Below are positions 1-11,401 of a DNA stretch of 64,000 nt, one piece after another. A program made the position numbers and the translations under genes. This stretch comes from Gloeophyllum trabeum ATCC 11539 (lineage: Eukaryota; Basidiomycota; Agaricomycetes; Gloeophyllales; Gloeophyllaceae). The notes beneath the pieces were generated by a model, which saw only the letters and a list, made by a program, of their open reading frames with translations, was not told the DNA's origin and made no database searches. Positions within the stretch are counted from its first letter, which is position 1; each line of letters starts with the position of its first letter. The stretch is taken from assembly GCF_000344685.1 (NCBI RefSeq), contig NW_006920417.1, positions 1,249,412 to 1,313,411 on the forward strand. The letters run 5' to 3'.

Positions 1-2912
1 TGAACTTGAGACGTTATCGTCACTAACTCGCGAGCCCTTGTTTAGCTGAAGACATCGTCTCGGCGGGGGTTATATCATCCAGACGATATCAAGACATTTG
101 GCTTGGGTCAAATATCCCCAGGCCCCAAGACTGCGCCCCTTCCGGAGCTGGACCGAAAGCCCTCCCGACCATCTCTCAGTCCTAGGACGTCTTCCCCCAA
201 CGCTTCAGCAGGCCCTTCTACATCGCGCCCCTCGCATTCTCGCTCATCGTCATTCGCCGGTTCACCCGGGGGTTCGCTTGGCCGTTCGGAAATTAAACGC
301 CTCGCGAGCCAGGCCGAGTTCGATAAGTATGCAGAAGATGACGATGAGGACTATGACGATGTTTTCGGCAAACCGAATGGCAACAGTGAGTCCTTCATCT
401 GCATCCCCAAGGCGCCTTGGGTGTGACCTGAAACACGTGTTTCATCAGCGAATGGAGCTGCCTTGCAGAGATTGCAGTTAACCACGCGCCTCTCCAGCAG
501 ATCATGGGTAGGACCCTCATCCAAATCTCTTTGGGCACTTGGCTGACTTGACTCTCAGCTTGGTGATGATGACATCGACGAAGAGGATCCATTCGCCGAG
601 GTGCGTTTTACTGGTATTGAAGGTGGACTCGTATAAACTAGTCGGATAGATCGACGAAGGATTTTCAGAAGACGATCTGGAGGCTAATCTGCAACGAGAT
701 AAATACGCTCGGATGTGCAATGCAGTGAATCAGCTGCTAGACGGGCTGACTCCATCAGCACCGGACTTTCAATTGCGCGACGCTTGTGATCAGCTTGTAA
801 GTCAATCTTATACAGGAGGAAATCGTTTCTGACTGTTTCCAGATGACCATTCTGCAAGATGTACCGGAGATGCAGGAGCAACTAGTCTCTTCCCACGGCA
901 TGCTTGCAATACTGGAAGTTCTGGAGGGTAAATGTTCCCGGGATGTTGTCTTGAAGTTGTTGCAAATAGTCAATCTGGTATGCTTGCTGCGAAGTTCTCC
1001 CAGATGCTGTGATTTATTTATGGTTGTAGCTTGTCACCGGTGACATGGGTTTCTTGGAAAGTTTCTGTCTAATAGGGTATGTCATTTCGAATCTACTGAC
1101 GACGTTGGTATTTACTCTGCGGCTCCAGAGGCATCCCAGTTGTAATGGGTAGGGTCACCATTGTTACCGTTCAAGAGTGTGCCTTGACATACTTATACTG
1201 CCATGTATAGGTTTTACTTCCAAGAAGTACCCCTCTGAATGCCGCCTGGAAGCGTCCCACTTCATCGGGCTTTTGTGTCAATCGTCTGTTTTGACCCTTC
1301 AGATGTTCATTTCGTACGTTATATCAGCTATGACTGCTCTACTTGCTGACCCGTGGTTATAGATGTCGGGGTCTCAAGGTTTTAGTGGACCTCCTCGACG
1401 AAGACTACGCAGAACAGACGGAACTTGTGGTCCGTGCTCTCAATGGCATAAGGAGTGTCTTTGAGTTGCAGAGTCCTACCAAGAAGAACGACTTCTGTCG
1501 CATGTTCATCAGAGAAGGCCTACTGGACCCTCTCTCCTCCGCCCTGCTTAATGTGATGGCGACCACGGAGGAGAAATCCGCGGACATCAAGGGACGAATA
1601 ATCCAGATCATTCTGATATTTTGCCAAGTATCTGTGTCCGATATCCACGTCCGCAATGCTCTTGGGACCCGAAAGGTCATAAGACGTACGTAGTCGAAGG
1701 GTCCTGTCTTTGCGTTTGTCTGACACCTACCAGGTTTCTTACGTGCCTGCGAGTTGCTCGACGGCGACCATTTGGTGCAGATGCTGAAAGCCGTTAAGCA
1801 TTTATCCATGAATGCCACCCTGCTTGACGTCTTACAGAATGCCAATGCCATCGAGATCCTATGTCGCATTCTGGACGAGCAGAGTTCGGGCCCACGCAGT
1901 ACGGTAAGACCGCCTCTGGGGTTGTCAGGGGTTCCTTTCTCACAAAAGCTTAGGACGTATCAAATCACATCTTCCAAACCTGCTATAACCTCTGCCGGCT
2001 GAATAAGTCACGACAGGAAGAGGCTGCGCAAGCTGGCATAATTCCGAGCTTGAAACGCGTCATCGAGTCCAGCTCTCCCCTGAAGCAATTTGCTCTGCCT
2101 ATTTTATGTGACCTAGCGAGTGCAGGGAAAACATGTCGAGTTCTACTGTGGCAACATGACGGCCTGCAGATCTACCTGAAGCTGCTGGAGAAGGACCCTT
2201 ACTTCCAAGTCAGCGCCCTGGAAGCTATTGTCTCCTGGTGAGCACAGTACCAGACACCCGAGAAGCCATTCTAATCTATCATCACAGGCTTCAAGACGAG
2301 ACTGCACGCGTTGAAGATCAGCTCATGAAGCCCGAGGCTGTCGATGCGCTGCTGAACTGTTTCGTCACAGCCAAGGCGAACTCCTTTGAGAACCTGCTGG
2401 ATCCGTTCCTCAAGATCTGCCGTATCTCTACTGGTATCACCATCGCCATCGCCAAGAGCCAGTTCTTCAAGCGCATAATCGAGAAGCTAGGCCACAGCAA
2501 ACCCGTCGTGCGGCTCAATCTGCTCCGTCTGCTGCGCATGGTATGCGAGGTCCACCCGAACCGTGCGATACTCGTCGAACGCTACGGTCTCTACGAGATG
2601 GTGGAGAGACTGAGCAAGGACGACGGCGCTGTGCTTGTGAGAGAGCTTGCGAGGGAGATCATGCCTACTCTGGCGCCGGCGCTCAAGCCAGCCAGCACCC
2701 GATCCAGTGCCACCAGGACCGATTCGCCCAAACCGTCTATCGCGCCTAAGAAAACGAGGGTGAGGCGCACGGCTTCGGAGGGGACATCAGCGCTCTTCTC
2801 ACCAGCCCCGAGCTCGGTGTCGCGTACTGCATCCGGGCAAGGAGGCGGGACGAAACCCAAGTCATCGTCGCGGCTGAGGTTGAATGATATCTCATGGCAG
2901 CCTGATCAGTGA
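1..2912 (+). CDS. Cdc7/SepH-like septation initiation kinase, C-terminal part (5' end outside window)
   Basis: Only the C-terminal part is present; the protein kinase domain would lie upstream of base 1. The first visible exon begins near base 46. A Ser/Pro-rich linker and an acidic stretch (DDDEDYDDVF, about 330-370) come first, then short exons with the motif GDDDIDEEDPFAEIDEGFS (about 560-665). A long armadillo/HEAT-like helical region follows to about 2690, and the protein ends in a basic Ser-rich tail. This order matches the fungal Cdc7/SepH and MAP3K-epsilon family, which signals from the spindle pole body to start septum formation and cytokinesis. Around ten short introns are needed; one uses the acceptor ATGGAG before 466, which restores the family reading TALQRLQL. 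The family call is from memory of its conserved C-terminus, and the missing kinase domain would settle it. Confidence 0.75.
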
Positions 2913-3205
2913 TTGTACATTTTTCGATTTCCTACCTCCTCTTCACCGCTCCTTTCGTCGTAATCTGGTTTTTTCCCCGGTCGTAATGTCGTTCCTTTGT
3001 TATCGCATCCTCGCTTTCGCATAGCATCGCACTGCTCTACTGTCATTCGCATAAGTTCACAGCACTATCACCATTAATCCAGGCTCGCATGCAGGAACAT
3101 TTATTAAAGCCTCTGTACACTAGAAGCACTGTAAGTAATCTACAGATGGACATAGCCGTAAGTTCACGTGAGAATTGAACGGGCGAGAGGCACACCTAAG
3201 GCTCA

Positions 3206-4111
3206 TCACCGTCGGACAAATGGAACTTGAAGTCCAGAAAGTAAAGCTCTCGCTTTATTTTGAGCACCCTGCCCTTCAGCGTTGGTGATGAAGTGTATGT
3301 GCATGCCGTAGGTCCCTGGGTAAGCATCCAAATTGACCTCTATCTGGGGGAACAAGCCCATGGCTTCTGGGGGTAACCCGACGGAAATGACACCAGAGAC
3401 GGAGCTCGGGGTGAAGTGCTGCGCAGAGGGAGCAGGCATCACGAAGCCGGGGAACTCGCGCAAGCGTGGAAGGACGAATTCGGTGAGCGTACCGAGGAAA
3501 TCGTACATCTTCGGGCCCTTCAGGTCGACCTTCGCGCCGACCGGCAGGCCAGGCCTGATCCACCCGCCCACAGTCTTCACGCCCCGCACAACCTGCACAC
3601 CCTCGCTCGTATGCCTCCCCCCACCGTACTGCGTCTCCCCGGACAGCGCCCGCAGCATCATGATCGGCCCCAACAGGTTAACGCGGCTTGACAATGCCTC
3701 CTTCACCATGGTATGGATCTGTATTCGCTCAAGCTGGACGACGTTGTCCCAGGACGTCGGCGGCGCCGGCTTACGGCCAACTTGCGAGCCGCCCACAGGT
3801 GGATTGACGCGGTTCTTCGTGTACGGGTCCTCAGGGTCGTACTTAAGGCGAATCTGCCGGGGTGGTTTGCGAGGACCGGGTTCGTGCAGATAGGTCATGT
3901 ACATCAGGTCGTCCCGGAGCGTGTTATAGTAATGGTCCATCATGCGCGACTGGTGGGTGTCCCGCACGAGCAGCTTCACGCGAGGGATTGGCAGGCCCTG
4001 CTCATCGCGCTTCAGCGGTTTCCGAAGTTTTGGTGGCCTACGGGTTGGGCGCAGCGGGAAGCCCTGCCTAGCAGCTGCAGCGGTACGAGAAACGGCCGGT
4101 GCTGCACTCAT
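3206..4111 (-). CDS. MRPL7: Mitochondrial ribosomal protein uL5m (L5/Mrpl7)
   Basis: This is one uninterrupted ORF of 301 aa. The N-terminus is basic and Ala-rich (MSAAPAVSRTAAAARQGFPL), as expected for a mitochondrial presequence. The C-terminal half has the L5 fold signatures: NLLGPIMMLRALSGE, GGWIRPGLPVGAKVDLKG, a segment with FLGTLTEFVLPRLREFPG, and GMHIHFITNAEG near the end. uL5 binds 5S rRNA in bacterial ribosomes; in fungal mitochondrial ribosomes it is a central-protuberance protein of the large subunit. The gene is convergent with the kinase gene, leaving 293 bp between stops. The ATG at 4111 is the only start that keeps the presequence. It is unusual here in having no intron. Confidence 0.9.
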   Translation of the reverse strand: MSAAPAVSRTAAAARQGFPLRPTRRPPKLRKPLKRDEQGLPIPRVKLLVRDTHQSRMMDHYYNTLRDDLMYMTYLHEPGPRKPPRQIRLKYDPEDPYTKNRVNPPVGGSQVGRKPAPPTSWDNVVQLERIQIHTMVKEALSSRVNLLGPIMMLRALSGETQYGGGRHTSEGVQVVRGVKTVGGWIRPGLPVGAKVDLKGPKMYDFLGTLTEFVLPRLREFPGFVMPAPSAQHFTPSSVSGVISVGLPPEAMGLFPQIEVNLDAYPGTYGMHIHFITNAEGQGAQNKARALLSGLQVPFVRR

Positions 4112-5529
4112 CTGACAGAGATGAATTCAGCGTCCATCAATCCTGAACGAAACGTAACGTACCGAATAAACCGCTGGCTACGCCGTGTAGCAGAGCAAAC
4201 CACTGGCAGTGCTGCTAAACATCAGGCGCCACAACCCAAATAATGACAAATACTCAGGATATCGCCTCTTGGTCTCTGGCGACTCTCCGCTACCCTCCTG
4301 TGCCGTGGACTCGCTAGGACCCTCTGTGTTTCACAACGACGCCAGTTAGAATCCAGGCGCTTAACAAGGACGAAGCGCGAGGATGCTCAACTGTGCGATA
4401 TATTTCACCACTGCTTTTTCTGAATCTGATAGGACCTAATCTGCTGTTGAGGAAAAGAGGAAGATAACCGCAGTCGAAAGCAGAAACACGGAGCAGTCGC
4501 GCGGCATGCTTGCTGAGGCCGACACAGAAGGCACTGGGCCGAAGACTTCGTAAAGGGAAGGGTGGAAAACTGCATCTCCATGAACTCACCTCGACCGAAG
4601 GAGAAACCCAAGGAAACATATCAAGTCCGCATGCCTTAGCTTCGTGTAGGGTTGGACACCCTTAGTCGACCCTATAACCAGGCGCTTGCACTTAGCTCCC
4701 GGCCAGCAGCCATGTGGCAATCACTAGGGTCTCCGATGCTTCTACATATTCATCTTTCGCCGCCGTCGGAGTCGTGGCTCACTGCACGTCCCATCACTGG
4801 ACTCCTTGCCTTACGGCTCTACCACCCTGCTAGCGACCACGACCAAGTGAACTTTATTGGCTCTGTTAAGGCTCTACAGAGTGTCTTCGTCACTGCTACG
4901 TTTGTAGAATCGGTTTCTTAAGCCCTGGGGAACTCTGGTCAGTCAATCGTCACCGCCATTGTCTCACCCCTTCCCACGGTTCATATCCGCAGAACACGCG
5001 TAATAGGGGTATAAGAGGGTATAAGGAGTGGCCGGGTTGCTAGGGTCGTACCTTCACTCATCATTCAACATCTTCTTCCCGCCACACGTGCTGTGCCGTA
5101 GGTGTGCGTATTCTGTCCAATCCTCCTACGTGTTCTGCTACCTATCTATTCTGCTGTCCTCTCGTCCTACGGCAGTTCGCTCATGGTCGCAAGGCGCGTG
5201 TATTGTATGTGGCTCAGTCGCCAGTACGTTTAGCCGGGGTGCGTTCTACGGGCGTGTCGCGCCTCGTGTTTCGGTCTCGAACACTGGCCAAAGTAATATG
5301 AAACCACCAAAAATGGTTGGCGCGATCACGTCGCTTCCTTCGGTGTCGGTCAGTTAATTGTTTATTGAATTTTACTCGTCGAAACTCGTGTTTTGGACGC
5401 GCCTTGACGCGTCCTGTCATGTCACGCGTTCGAAGAACATAAAAGCGCGACGGCCGAGCGTTACATTCCCAGGATTACGAATCGGCCCATCGGTGCTCTC
5501 CATCTGCTTGCTGTTATCTCCGGCCCACA
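4112..5529. other. Intergenic, 1.4 kb, no supported gene
   Basis: The stretch carries the upstream region of the uL5m gene and, at its far end, the promoter of the F-box gene. Several open frames of 60-109 codons exist on both strands, but none has splice-supported extensions or a recognisable motif. I found no tRNA-like B box. Confidence 0.5.
5439..5444 (+). promoter_or_regulatory. Possible TATA-like box of the F-box gene at 5530
   Basis: The run ATAAAA in the context CATAAAAG lies 86 bp before the ATG, at a plausible distance for a TATA element with a short leader. It is a weak match, called on position alone. Confidence 0.3.
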
Positions 5530-6742
5530 ATGGTTGCGCTCGACAATTTACCGGAATCCATCATTTCGAAGATATTATCTCTGGCTTGCAAGGATGGTGG
5601 CGCCTCGGGCTGCTCGCTATCGCGCACGTCGAGATATATCGCTTCTCTAGCGCTGCCGTACCTATACCAGTCAGTCGCTCTGTCCGGCGTCGATCAGATC
5701 ACGCGCTTCCTGGAGTCTCCTCGTGTTGCAAGCAGTAAGAATCTGCCCATCCGTCATCTTTTCGTCTGCGATCGTCAGCGGAGTATGGCTGGGGACAGGT
5801 GCCAATATCCGCTTGGCCCCCGCCATCCGGTCTTACCTGCACACAAGAGGATCTTGGAAAGGCGATACGACGTCGTGCGAGAGCGACATGAGGCTGACGC
5901 TTCCGAATTTGCAAAGAAGCTAGTTGCAGTGATCCTGAAGTTGAGCGCGAAGGGCACGAATCGTTCGCTGCAGACACTCAGCTTGATATTCTTCAATCCT
6001 GCTACGGATGACGTAGTCTGGAGTATCTTTCAGGAATTCTCGTTTGTTCAACTTGACTGATCTGTCTTTGCGCACACCTGAGAAGATGCCGGGGCTAGGT
6101 GCAACGCTTAATGTACCGACGCCGCGTCTTCCGGAGTTGCGACGAATCCACTTTGCAACTGCGCGATCTCTGATGCACATTGAGAAGGCCTGGGAAGAGA
6201 ACGGTACGCAGCCCGAATACACAGTGACAGACGAGGTGCTGTTCCTTGCAGCGTTGTGCAAGATGCCTCGGGTGTCGCACCTCCGAATTTCCGAAATCAA
6301 GTTGGGTGCCGCGGGCGCTGGAGCGTATCTGGCTCGCATGCTGGGCTTGGACTTCCCCCCTGGTAGGGACGCACAAGTCCCATTGGACTACATGATCGAT
6401 GCTGTACCACAGCTGAAGTTTCGCGACCCGGCCCGAATGAGTATCGCTGTAGAAACATGGAGCGGAAACTCAAGGATACAGCAGCGGAAATATAGATTTC
6501 CTCCCTTGACGGAGCGGAAAATCACGGTTGAGGAGCGTGACTTCTTCAGGGATGCCATTCTTACAGCGAGTCACTCTACCCCGCAGGATGAGTCCGGCGC
6601 ACCGCACAAAGTGCAGACGAAGCCCCGGATCTATGACTTGGGGAAGCATGCTGAACACAAGTACGACGAATGGTGGAGGGAGTGGTTGAAGAGGCAGCAG
6701 ACCAACGCTGACGACGAGCGTGCAGCAATATTACTGTCCTGA
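5530..6742 (+). CDS. F-box protein with one apparent frameshift near 6040
   Basis: The N-terminal 176 codons (5530-6060) begin LPESIISKILSLACKDGG followed by GCSLSRTSRYI, an F-box typical of Agaricomycete genomes. The remaining 230 codons continue in another frame from about 6020 to 6742 (LFNLTDLSLRTPE onward). The two frames overlap only between 6017 and 6060. An intron cannot explain the switch: the only GT...AG pair in the overlap is 21 bp, and a donor further upstream would remove a conserved stretch. The paralogue at 25207 reads through the matching place (LCLFLPRESQIELTHIG). The break is therefore a one-base change, either a pseudogenising mutation or a sequencing error. The rest of both halves is free of stops, which suggests a recent event. 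F-box proteins recruit substrates to SCF ubiquitin ligases; the substrate is unknown. Confidence 0.65.
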
Positions 6743-7138
6743 GCACGCAAACGAGGAACCCCTCTTCCGTCATCTCTATGTATCCAATTATTCCTTACCG
6801 AGTAAATCTTGTCTGTCAATGGCTACCACTTCTACCACAGTAAATCCTTTGTTCAACCTCGTTCCCTTGCCGTAGTGTTTCCCTTCCGTCGTTCACAGAC
6901 ACAATGAATGATCCATTCAGAGACTCGTTTATACAGCAGTGCGAGTGAATCTGCTCATGTTACAACATCTTGCGCCGACGAATCGAATCTTCGGGTCAAC
7001 CGTACGTAGGCTCGACATATATCCTCCGGCAAAGTACAGGAGACCATCCGCTGCCATAATTGTTTGGGGTTGATCACATATTGATTGGAGATTCTGTTGG
7101 AACTTGGAACGATTCTCGACTTTGTTACGGTGGCCACA

Positions 7139-8810
7139 TCAATATATGTAGGTGTAATCGATCCATTTGGGATGTTCTAGGAACACCTTGTCTACGGTGA
7201 AGTTCCTAGCTTCTGTGTCTGTCAAGAAATGTTCATAAGGCTCTCTTCCGGAATAATTTCCCCCAGGACCTGGATAGCGAATCAACTTCCACCCCCTGGG
7301 CAGTAAGTAGCTCATGGACTGGCCCTCACCGTATGAGTTATACTCCGCATAATACGTCGTAGATATATTCAGCGTGCTGTTGGTGGTAATGGTGAGCACA
7401 CGCTCATAAAGGTGGGGAATTGCTAACCGCGTGCTATCGAATTGTATCCATCCCACAGGTGCTATACTCTGGTCCATGTACGTATTGAGGTATACAGTGG
7501 TAGCAAGACTGTTCCAGGGACGTCCTAGAGAGTGTAAGCATTCGAAGACATGTCCCTCTCGCAAGACCTTAAGTGAGAGTTCCTACCTAAGTAGCATTTC
7601 CCGTCCGTGACAGTGGTGGCATTGGCGTCCGGAGACTGAAAGGTGTAATCAGGCAAGTTAAGACAGAGAAGGCGGCACATTCCTACTCACTCGGATGATT
7701 TTTGAGTTAGAGATGTAAGCACCATACCGATTGCCAGGTGCGTCCGTGAGGTTCGTGCCTTTCCAAGCGACCAGGCCTCCGCCGCACCCACGGTTAGCCA
7801 GAGTGACATTCTGGAACCACCTGAAGACTGCCAGTCAGTGCAAGCACTGGAACCTAGGTAGTCCATGCTACTCACGCAGTTCCAAATCCGAATAAGTCTG
7901 GGTACGCGTTAGCAAAGTGCTGGGGAGTCAGATATGACGCACAATCAGTCATGCCATAGATAATACTGTCGACAACGTAAGTACTAGCATTCCTTCCGGT
8001 GTACCAAGTATCTTGGTAGCTCGCGAATGTACACCCATAGAAGGACGCGTTGGCGTAAGATATATCCGTGACCAATGCCTGGGAGATGGAATAATTCGCC
8101 TACAGTCAAGAGTAGGTTGGAGCATTACGGGAATTTATACTCCACTGGAGCGCACCGCAAGGTTTTGGAAGTCAATGTTATACGCCTTGAAATCGACGTT
8201 GCCAAAGAGCGGCTGGAGTGGGGCCCCAGTAGGGCCTGCTCCGATCAAGGATGCGTTGAAAGACGGTGAGACAACGAGTACGGCGGATTGCGCATCATCC
8301 TCAACACCCTGGGTTACAACCCATCCATTATTCCATATCTGCACCAGATTCCGAGTGGAAGCGTTTCCAGCCGGATCGAATGCAGTTGCTCCATTCAACT
8401 GCCCCTACACCGAGGAACTGATTCAAGAGACGTCGGTAATGAAGGTGATGCCATACCAAGAGGGTTAGGGGCGCCTGCCTGGACACATTGACGGTCTCAT
8501 GATATACACCTTCCCCGATCAATATTGTCACTGGTTCTCCTTCTGACCTAGTCCCAGAGTCGAATGTTTATGCCTTAGCTATTTCGTTAGCACTGCGAGA
8601 GACTCACAACGAGTCTACTGCTGCTTGTACGCTGGTGAAGTTCGCTTCTGGGTCCGTTGGGCTCACGTACAGAGTGCCTGAAGAACAGCCAAGCAATTGC
8701 GACCAAGAGCTAGGCTTCTGCAACTGGCAACCCAGGTAGATGGGTGAGAGCCCGAACACGCCGTTTACACAGCAAAGCGCGAGGACGCCATATAGCCAAT
8801 GCAAAGCCAT
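7139..8810 (-). CDS. Pectin methylesterase, carbohydrate esterase family 8, secreted
   Basis: The enzyme removes methyl esters from homogalacturonan outside the cell. Eight exons fit: 8608-8810, 8457-8547, 8141-8404, 7943-8099, 7876-7897, 7691-7820, 7587-7635 and 7139-7524, giving 433 aa. A signal peptide is visible (MALHWLYGVLALCCVNGVFG). Family motifs follow in order: IGEGVYHETV, FASYQDTWYTG with one catalytic Asp, GMTDYLFGFGTAWFQN with the second Asp, and the conserved LGRPWN. The fifth intron (7898-7942, 45 bp, CTAAC branch site) has a length divisible by three and no stop, so a simple ORF reading would keep it and split the GMTDYLFG motif. The C-terminal segment ends in many aromatic residues. 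The ATG at 8810 is the only start with the signal peptide. Confidence 0.92.
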
Positions 8811-9273
8811 TACAACGTTCGGGGGCTAGGAGCTCGCCGATTTCTGCATGTTTATCGTTTAAAACGTTTTATCCACACCACTGCTGAGGGCCTTCGAGGC
8901 TAGTCAGGAGGAGTGGGCGGGCCGGCGGCGGTCATTCCGCTCCCTGGCATTCGATCACGAGGACGAGCGTGTATACCGGAAGCGCGACAGTCTTGACAAC
9001 TACCCACACAATCGATATTTTCAGACTCATGTAGAAATCTTCGAAGTGAGCGACGCGGAAGATGTAGGTGCGGTCATGACCGAATTCGCCCTACCGACCT
9101 ATAATACGCGTTCAGCCACCGTGATACCAATCACACACAATTAACCGGTGGCTGAAAGCCTCTGATGGCCTCCCCGAATTTAAACGCTTGAAGTTCAACT
9201 TCAACTTGAAGGGCCTACGCACCAGTGTTGGGCCGGTTGACGCCAGTTAGTTTAGTTGTTTCGTCAACTAAGC

Positions 9274-9308
9274 AACTATGGTGCGGGACACCTAGTCACC
9301 GCTACTTT
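9274..9308 (+). repeat. Left arm of a 35-bp inverted repeat
   Basis: This arm matches the reverse complement of 9661-9695 at 34 of 35 positions; the single difference is G versus A before CTACTTT. The core is ATGGTGCGGGACACCTAG. The arms enclose 352 bp. The arrangement resembles a foldback or miniature transposable element, or two inverted copies of a dispersed fragment. Confidence 0.8.
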
Positions 9309-9660
9309 TGGACAGCGGCAAAATCAGTGCTGGAGAAAAATTTTAATTCTGAGGTCACGAAAACGAGGACTTCGCAGTGGGCAGAGCTATTTAATGGTAC
9401 TCTGTAGCTATATAAGGACTCACAGTGTTATACACAAGCAGGTAGCCAAGGATTTCTCGACCTTGCATAGTGATTACATAATAAGCGCCTATTCATATCG
9501 GGTAATTTGGCAAAATAGGTTTGGGCCAAAATTATAACTCCTTCAATTTTAAGTATTTCAACAATCCGTCTTGAGAAGCTGATTCTTTCATCAAATGCAG
9601 CGTTTTCCCAAGATGGATAAGAAAATGAGGGAAAATTGGACCCTCCATAACTGTTGTACC

Positions 9661-9695
9661 AAAGTAGTGGTGACTAGGTGTCCCGCACCATAGTT
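9661..9695 (-). repeat. Right arm of the 35-bp inverted repeat
   Basis: This is the partner of 9274-9308, differing by one base. Similarity stops at both arm edges, so these are not the ends of a long duplicated block. Confidence 0.8.
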
Positions 9696-9928
9696 CTACA
9701 AAGTTTAGGAACCCATAGAGGTCAACTTTCCCACTCACTACCATATACGGTGAAAAACCTTAGCTAAGCGCATGAGTTCAAGACTATAGAGAGCAACCCA
9801 TCATCCCTGCAGTCAGAACGGACGGGGAACTCAACATCTCGACGGGAACTGAGGAGGACTGCTGGCTGGGCTGCTGGCGGGCAAGGCTCGCGCCACAGTT
9901 CCGCCGGAAAGTTATCAAAAAGTAAACG

Positions 9929-9976
9929 GAACTAGTTGACGAGTTGACGGTTCTCCGAACTTTCGTCAACTAGTTC
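9929..9976. repeat. 14-bp perfect inverted repeat with a 20-bp spacer
   Basis: GAACTAGTTGACGA at 9929-9942 is exactly complementary to 9963-9976. Part of it (CGTCAACTA) recurs at 9262-9270 just before the 35-bp repeat arm, which suggests all these pieces derive from one element. Confidence 0.7.
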
Positions 9977-10353
9977 GGAACTGGCACAACACTGCTACGC
10001 ACAACATTGAATGCTCCAGCACGTGGCGAATACACGCGTTTCCATCAAGCCTCGCAAGAGCCTAGCGATTGAAAGCCTCGGTTTCGGAAGTTAGCTGTAA
10101 GCTCTCCGTGCTCCAGCGCGATATTCATATATACCGCACTATGCCGCTGACAACATCGCGTCTCGTATCCGTAACCCGTTTTGATGTTTCACTCAAGCAC
10201 ACAGGAATGTTAAGCCAGCCAGCCAGGAAGTGGGCGTCTAGCGCCCATATTCATTCATCATGATAACCCTAAACCGAGAAAACATCCGCAAGAAAGCGAG
10301 AGCAAAATGAAGCGTCGAAAGCGGGTTGGTATTCAATGTGACTGTGGTATCGT

Positions 10354-11401
10354 TTACTGTTGAGCCTGCGCCGCCTTGAGCTGAGCAAGGAGAGTGGTGG
10401 AAGCAGCCGGGCAGCCCTTGCCAGGCCCGTTCAGGTTCTGGATGGTGACGAGGGCTGCGTTGATGCGAGCTGCTTGCGAGGCGGGGGAGCTGTCCGTCGG
10501 GAAAGTGACAGCAACCGACGGGTTGTTAACTGCGTGGCCAGCGTTCACATTAGCTTGGAGTTGCTGTATGGCATCGGAACGTGAGTAATCAAGCTGGAGA
10601 TACGCGTAAGGAAGGACATACACTAATGTACTCGTCCTGGGCAGGTGGGCACGCGCACGGAACCTTGATGGGCTTGCCATCGGCTCCGTTCACGGCGCCG
10701 TCGCAATCGCCGGTACCGGTGGGGTTGACGCCGCTCTGGAAGCCCAAAGCTGGGGCAAGGGATGCGACGTCTGTAGCACCGCCGCTTGCGGCGGGGGAAG
10801 CAGCAGGCGCGGCCGCAGGAGCGGGGGATGGAGCGGGGGCGGGGGCAGCTGATCCACCAGCCGCGATCGCCTTCTGCTGTGCAAGCAGCGTGGTCGATGA
10901 GGCGGGGCAGCCCTTACCAGGGCCGTTCAAGTTCTGGATCGTCACCAGCACGGCGTTGATGCGGGTAATCTGCGACTGCTGGGAACCGTCAGTCGGGAAG
11001 GTCACGGCCACAGAAGGGTTGTTGACGGCGTGGCCGGCGTTAACATTGGCGTTCAGGGACTATAGATGGATAGCAATCAGGATCGGATGGATGGCAAGAT
11101 TTTCATTGTCCACTCACCTGGATCAACGTATCCCTGGCAGGAGGGCAAGCGCAGGGGATCTTAATAGGCTTGCCATCCGCGCCGTTTACGGCACCGTCAC
11201 AGTCACCCGTACCTTCCACGACCCGTCAGCTGAGGCATCTCGGGGAAAACTAACGCCCCTGATCTTACCAGTGGGGTTGACACCGGACTGCCAGCCGAGA
11301 TCGGGAACCAAGTTGGGATCCACATCTCTCTTGTAAGGAGCGGACGTCACAGACGCGATAAGCATAGCGGCGGCGGGAACGAGAACAGTCGTGAACTTCA
11401 T
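10354..11401 (-). CDS. Small secreted protein of two tandem copies of one domain, function unknown
   Basis: Four exons (11269-11401, 11118-11212, 10622-11059, 10354-10563) give 291 aa. A signal peptide (MKFTTVLVPAAAMLIASVTS) and a likely dibasic processing site (YKRDV) come first. Two copies of a domain of roughly 90-100 residues follow, each with SGVNPTGTGDCDGAVNGADG, a CACPPA stretch, NVNAGHAVNNPSVAVTFPTD, and NLNGPGKGCPA near its end. An Ala/Pro-rich linker of about 30 residues joins them. Each copy has three or more cysteines and an intron after its CACPPA part. I recall this as a common conserved secreted family of Agaricomycetes without an assigned function. The duplicated form and the intron in both copies show that the repeat arose by duplication of an intron-bearing unit. 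A structural or cell-wall role is only a guess. Confidence 0.85.

Larger units (their letters stand above)
8811..10353. other. Intergenic, 1.5 kb, repeat-bearing and without a supported gene
   Basis: The first part is the promoter of the pectin methylesterase. From about 9180 to 9980 the DNA is AT-richer and carries several inverted repeats, listed separately. Short open frames flank the repeat on both strands and translate to similar WCGTPSH peptides only because the repeat lies inside them. The pattern suggests decayed mobile DNA. Confidence 0.5.

Noticed and set aside
9225..9744. Two small ORFs with matching WCGTPSH peptides as a conserved gene pair
   Set aside because: The match is caused by the 35-bp inverted repeat crossing both frames, and similarity stops at its edges.
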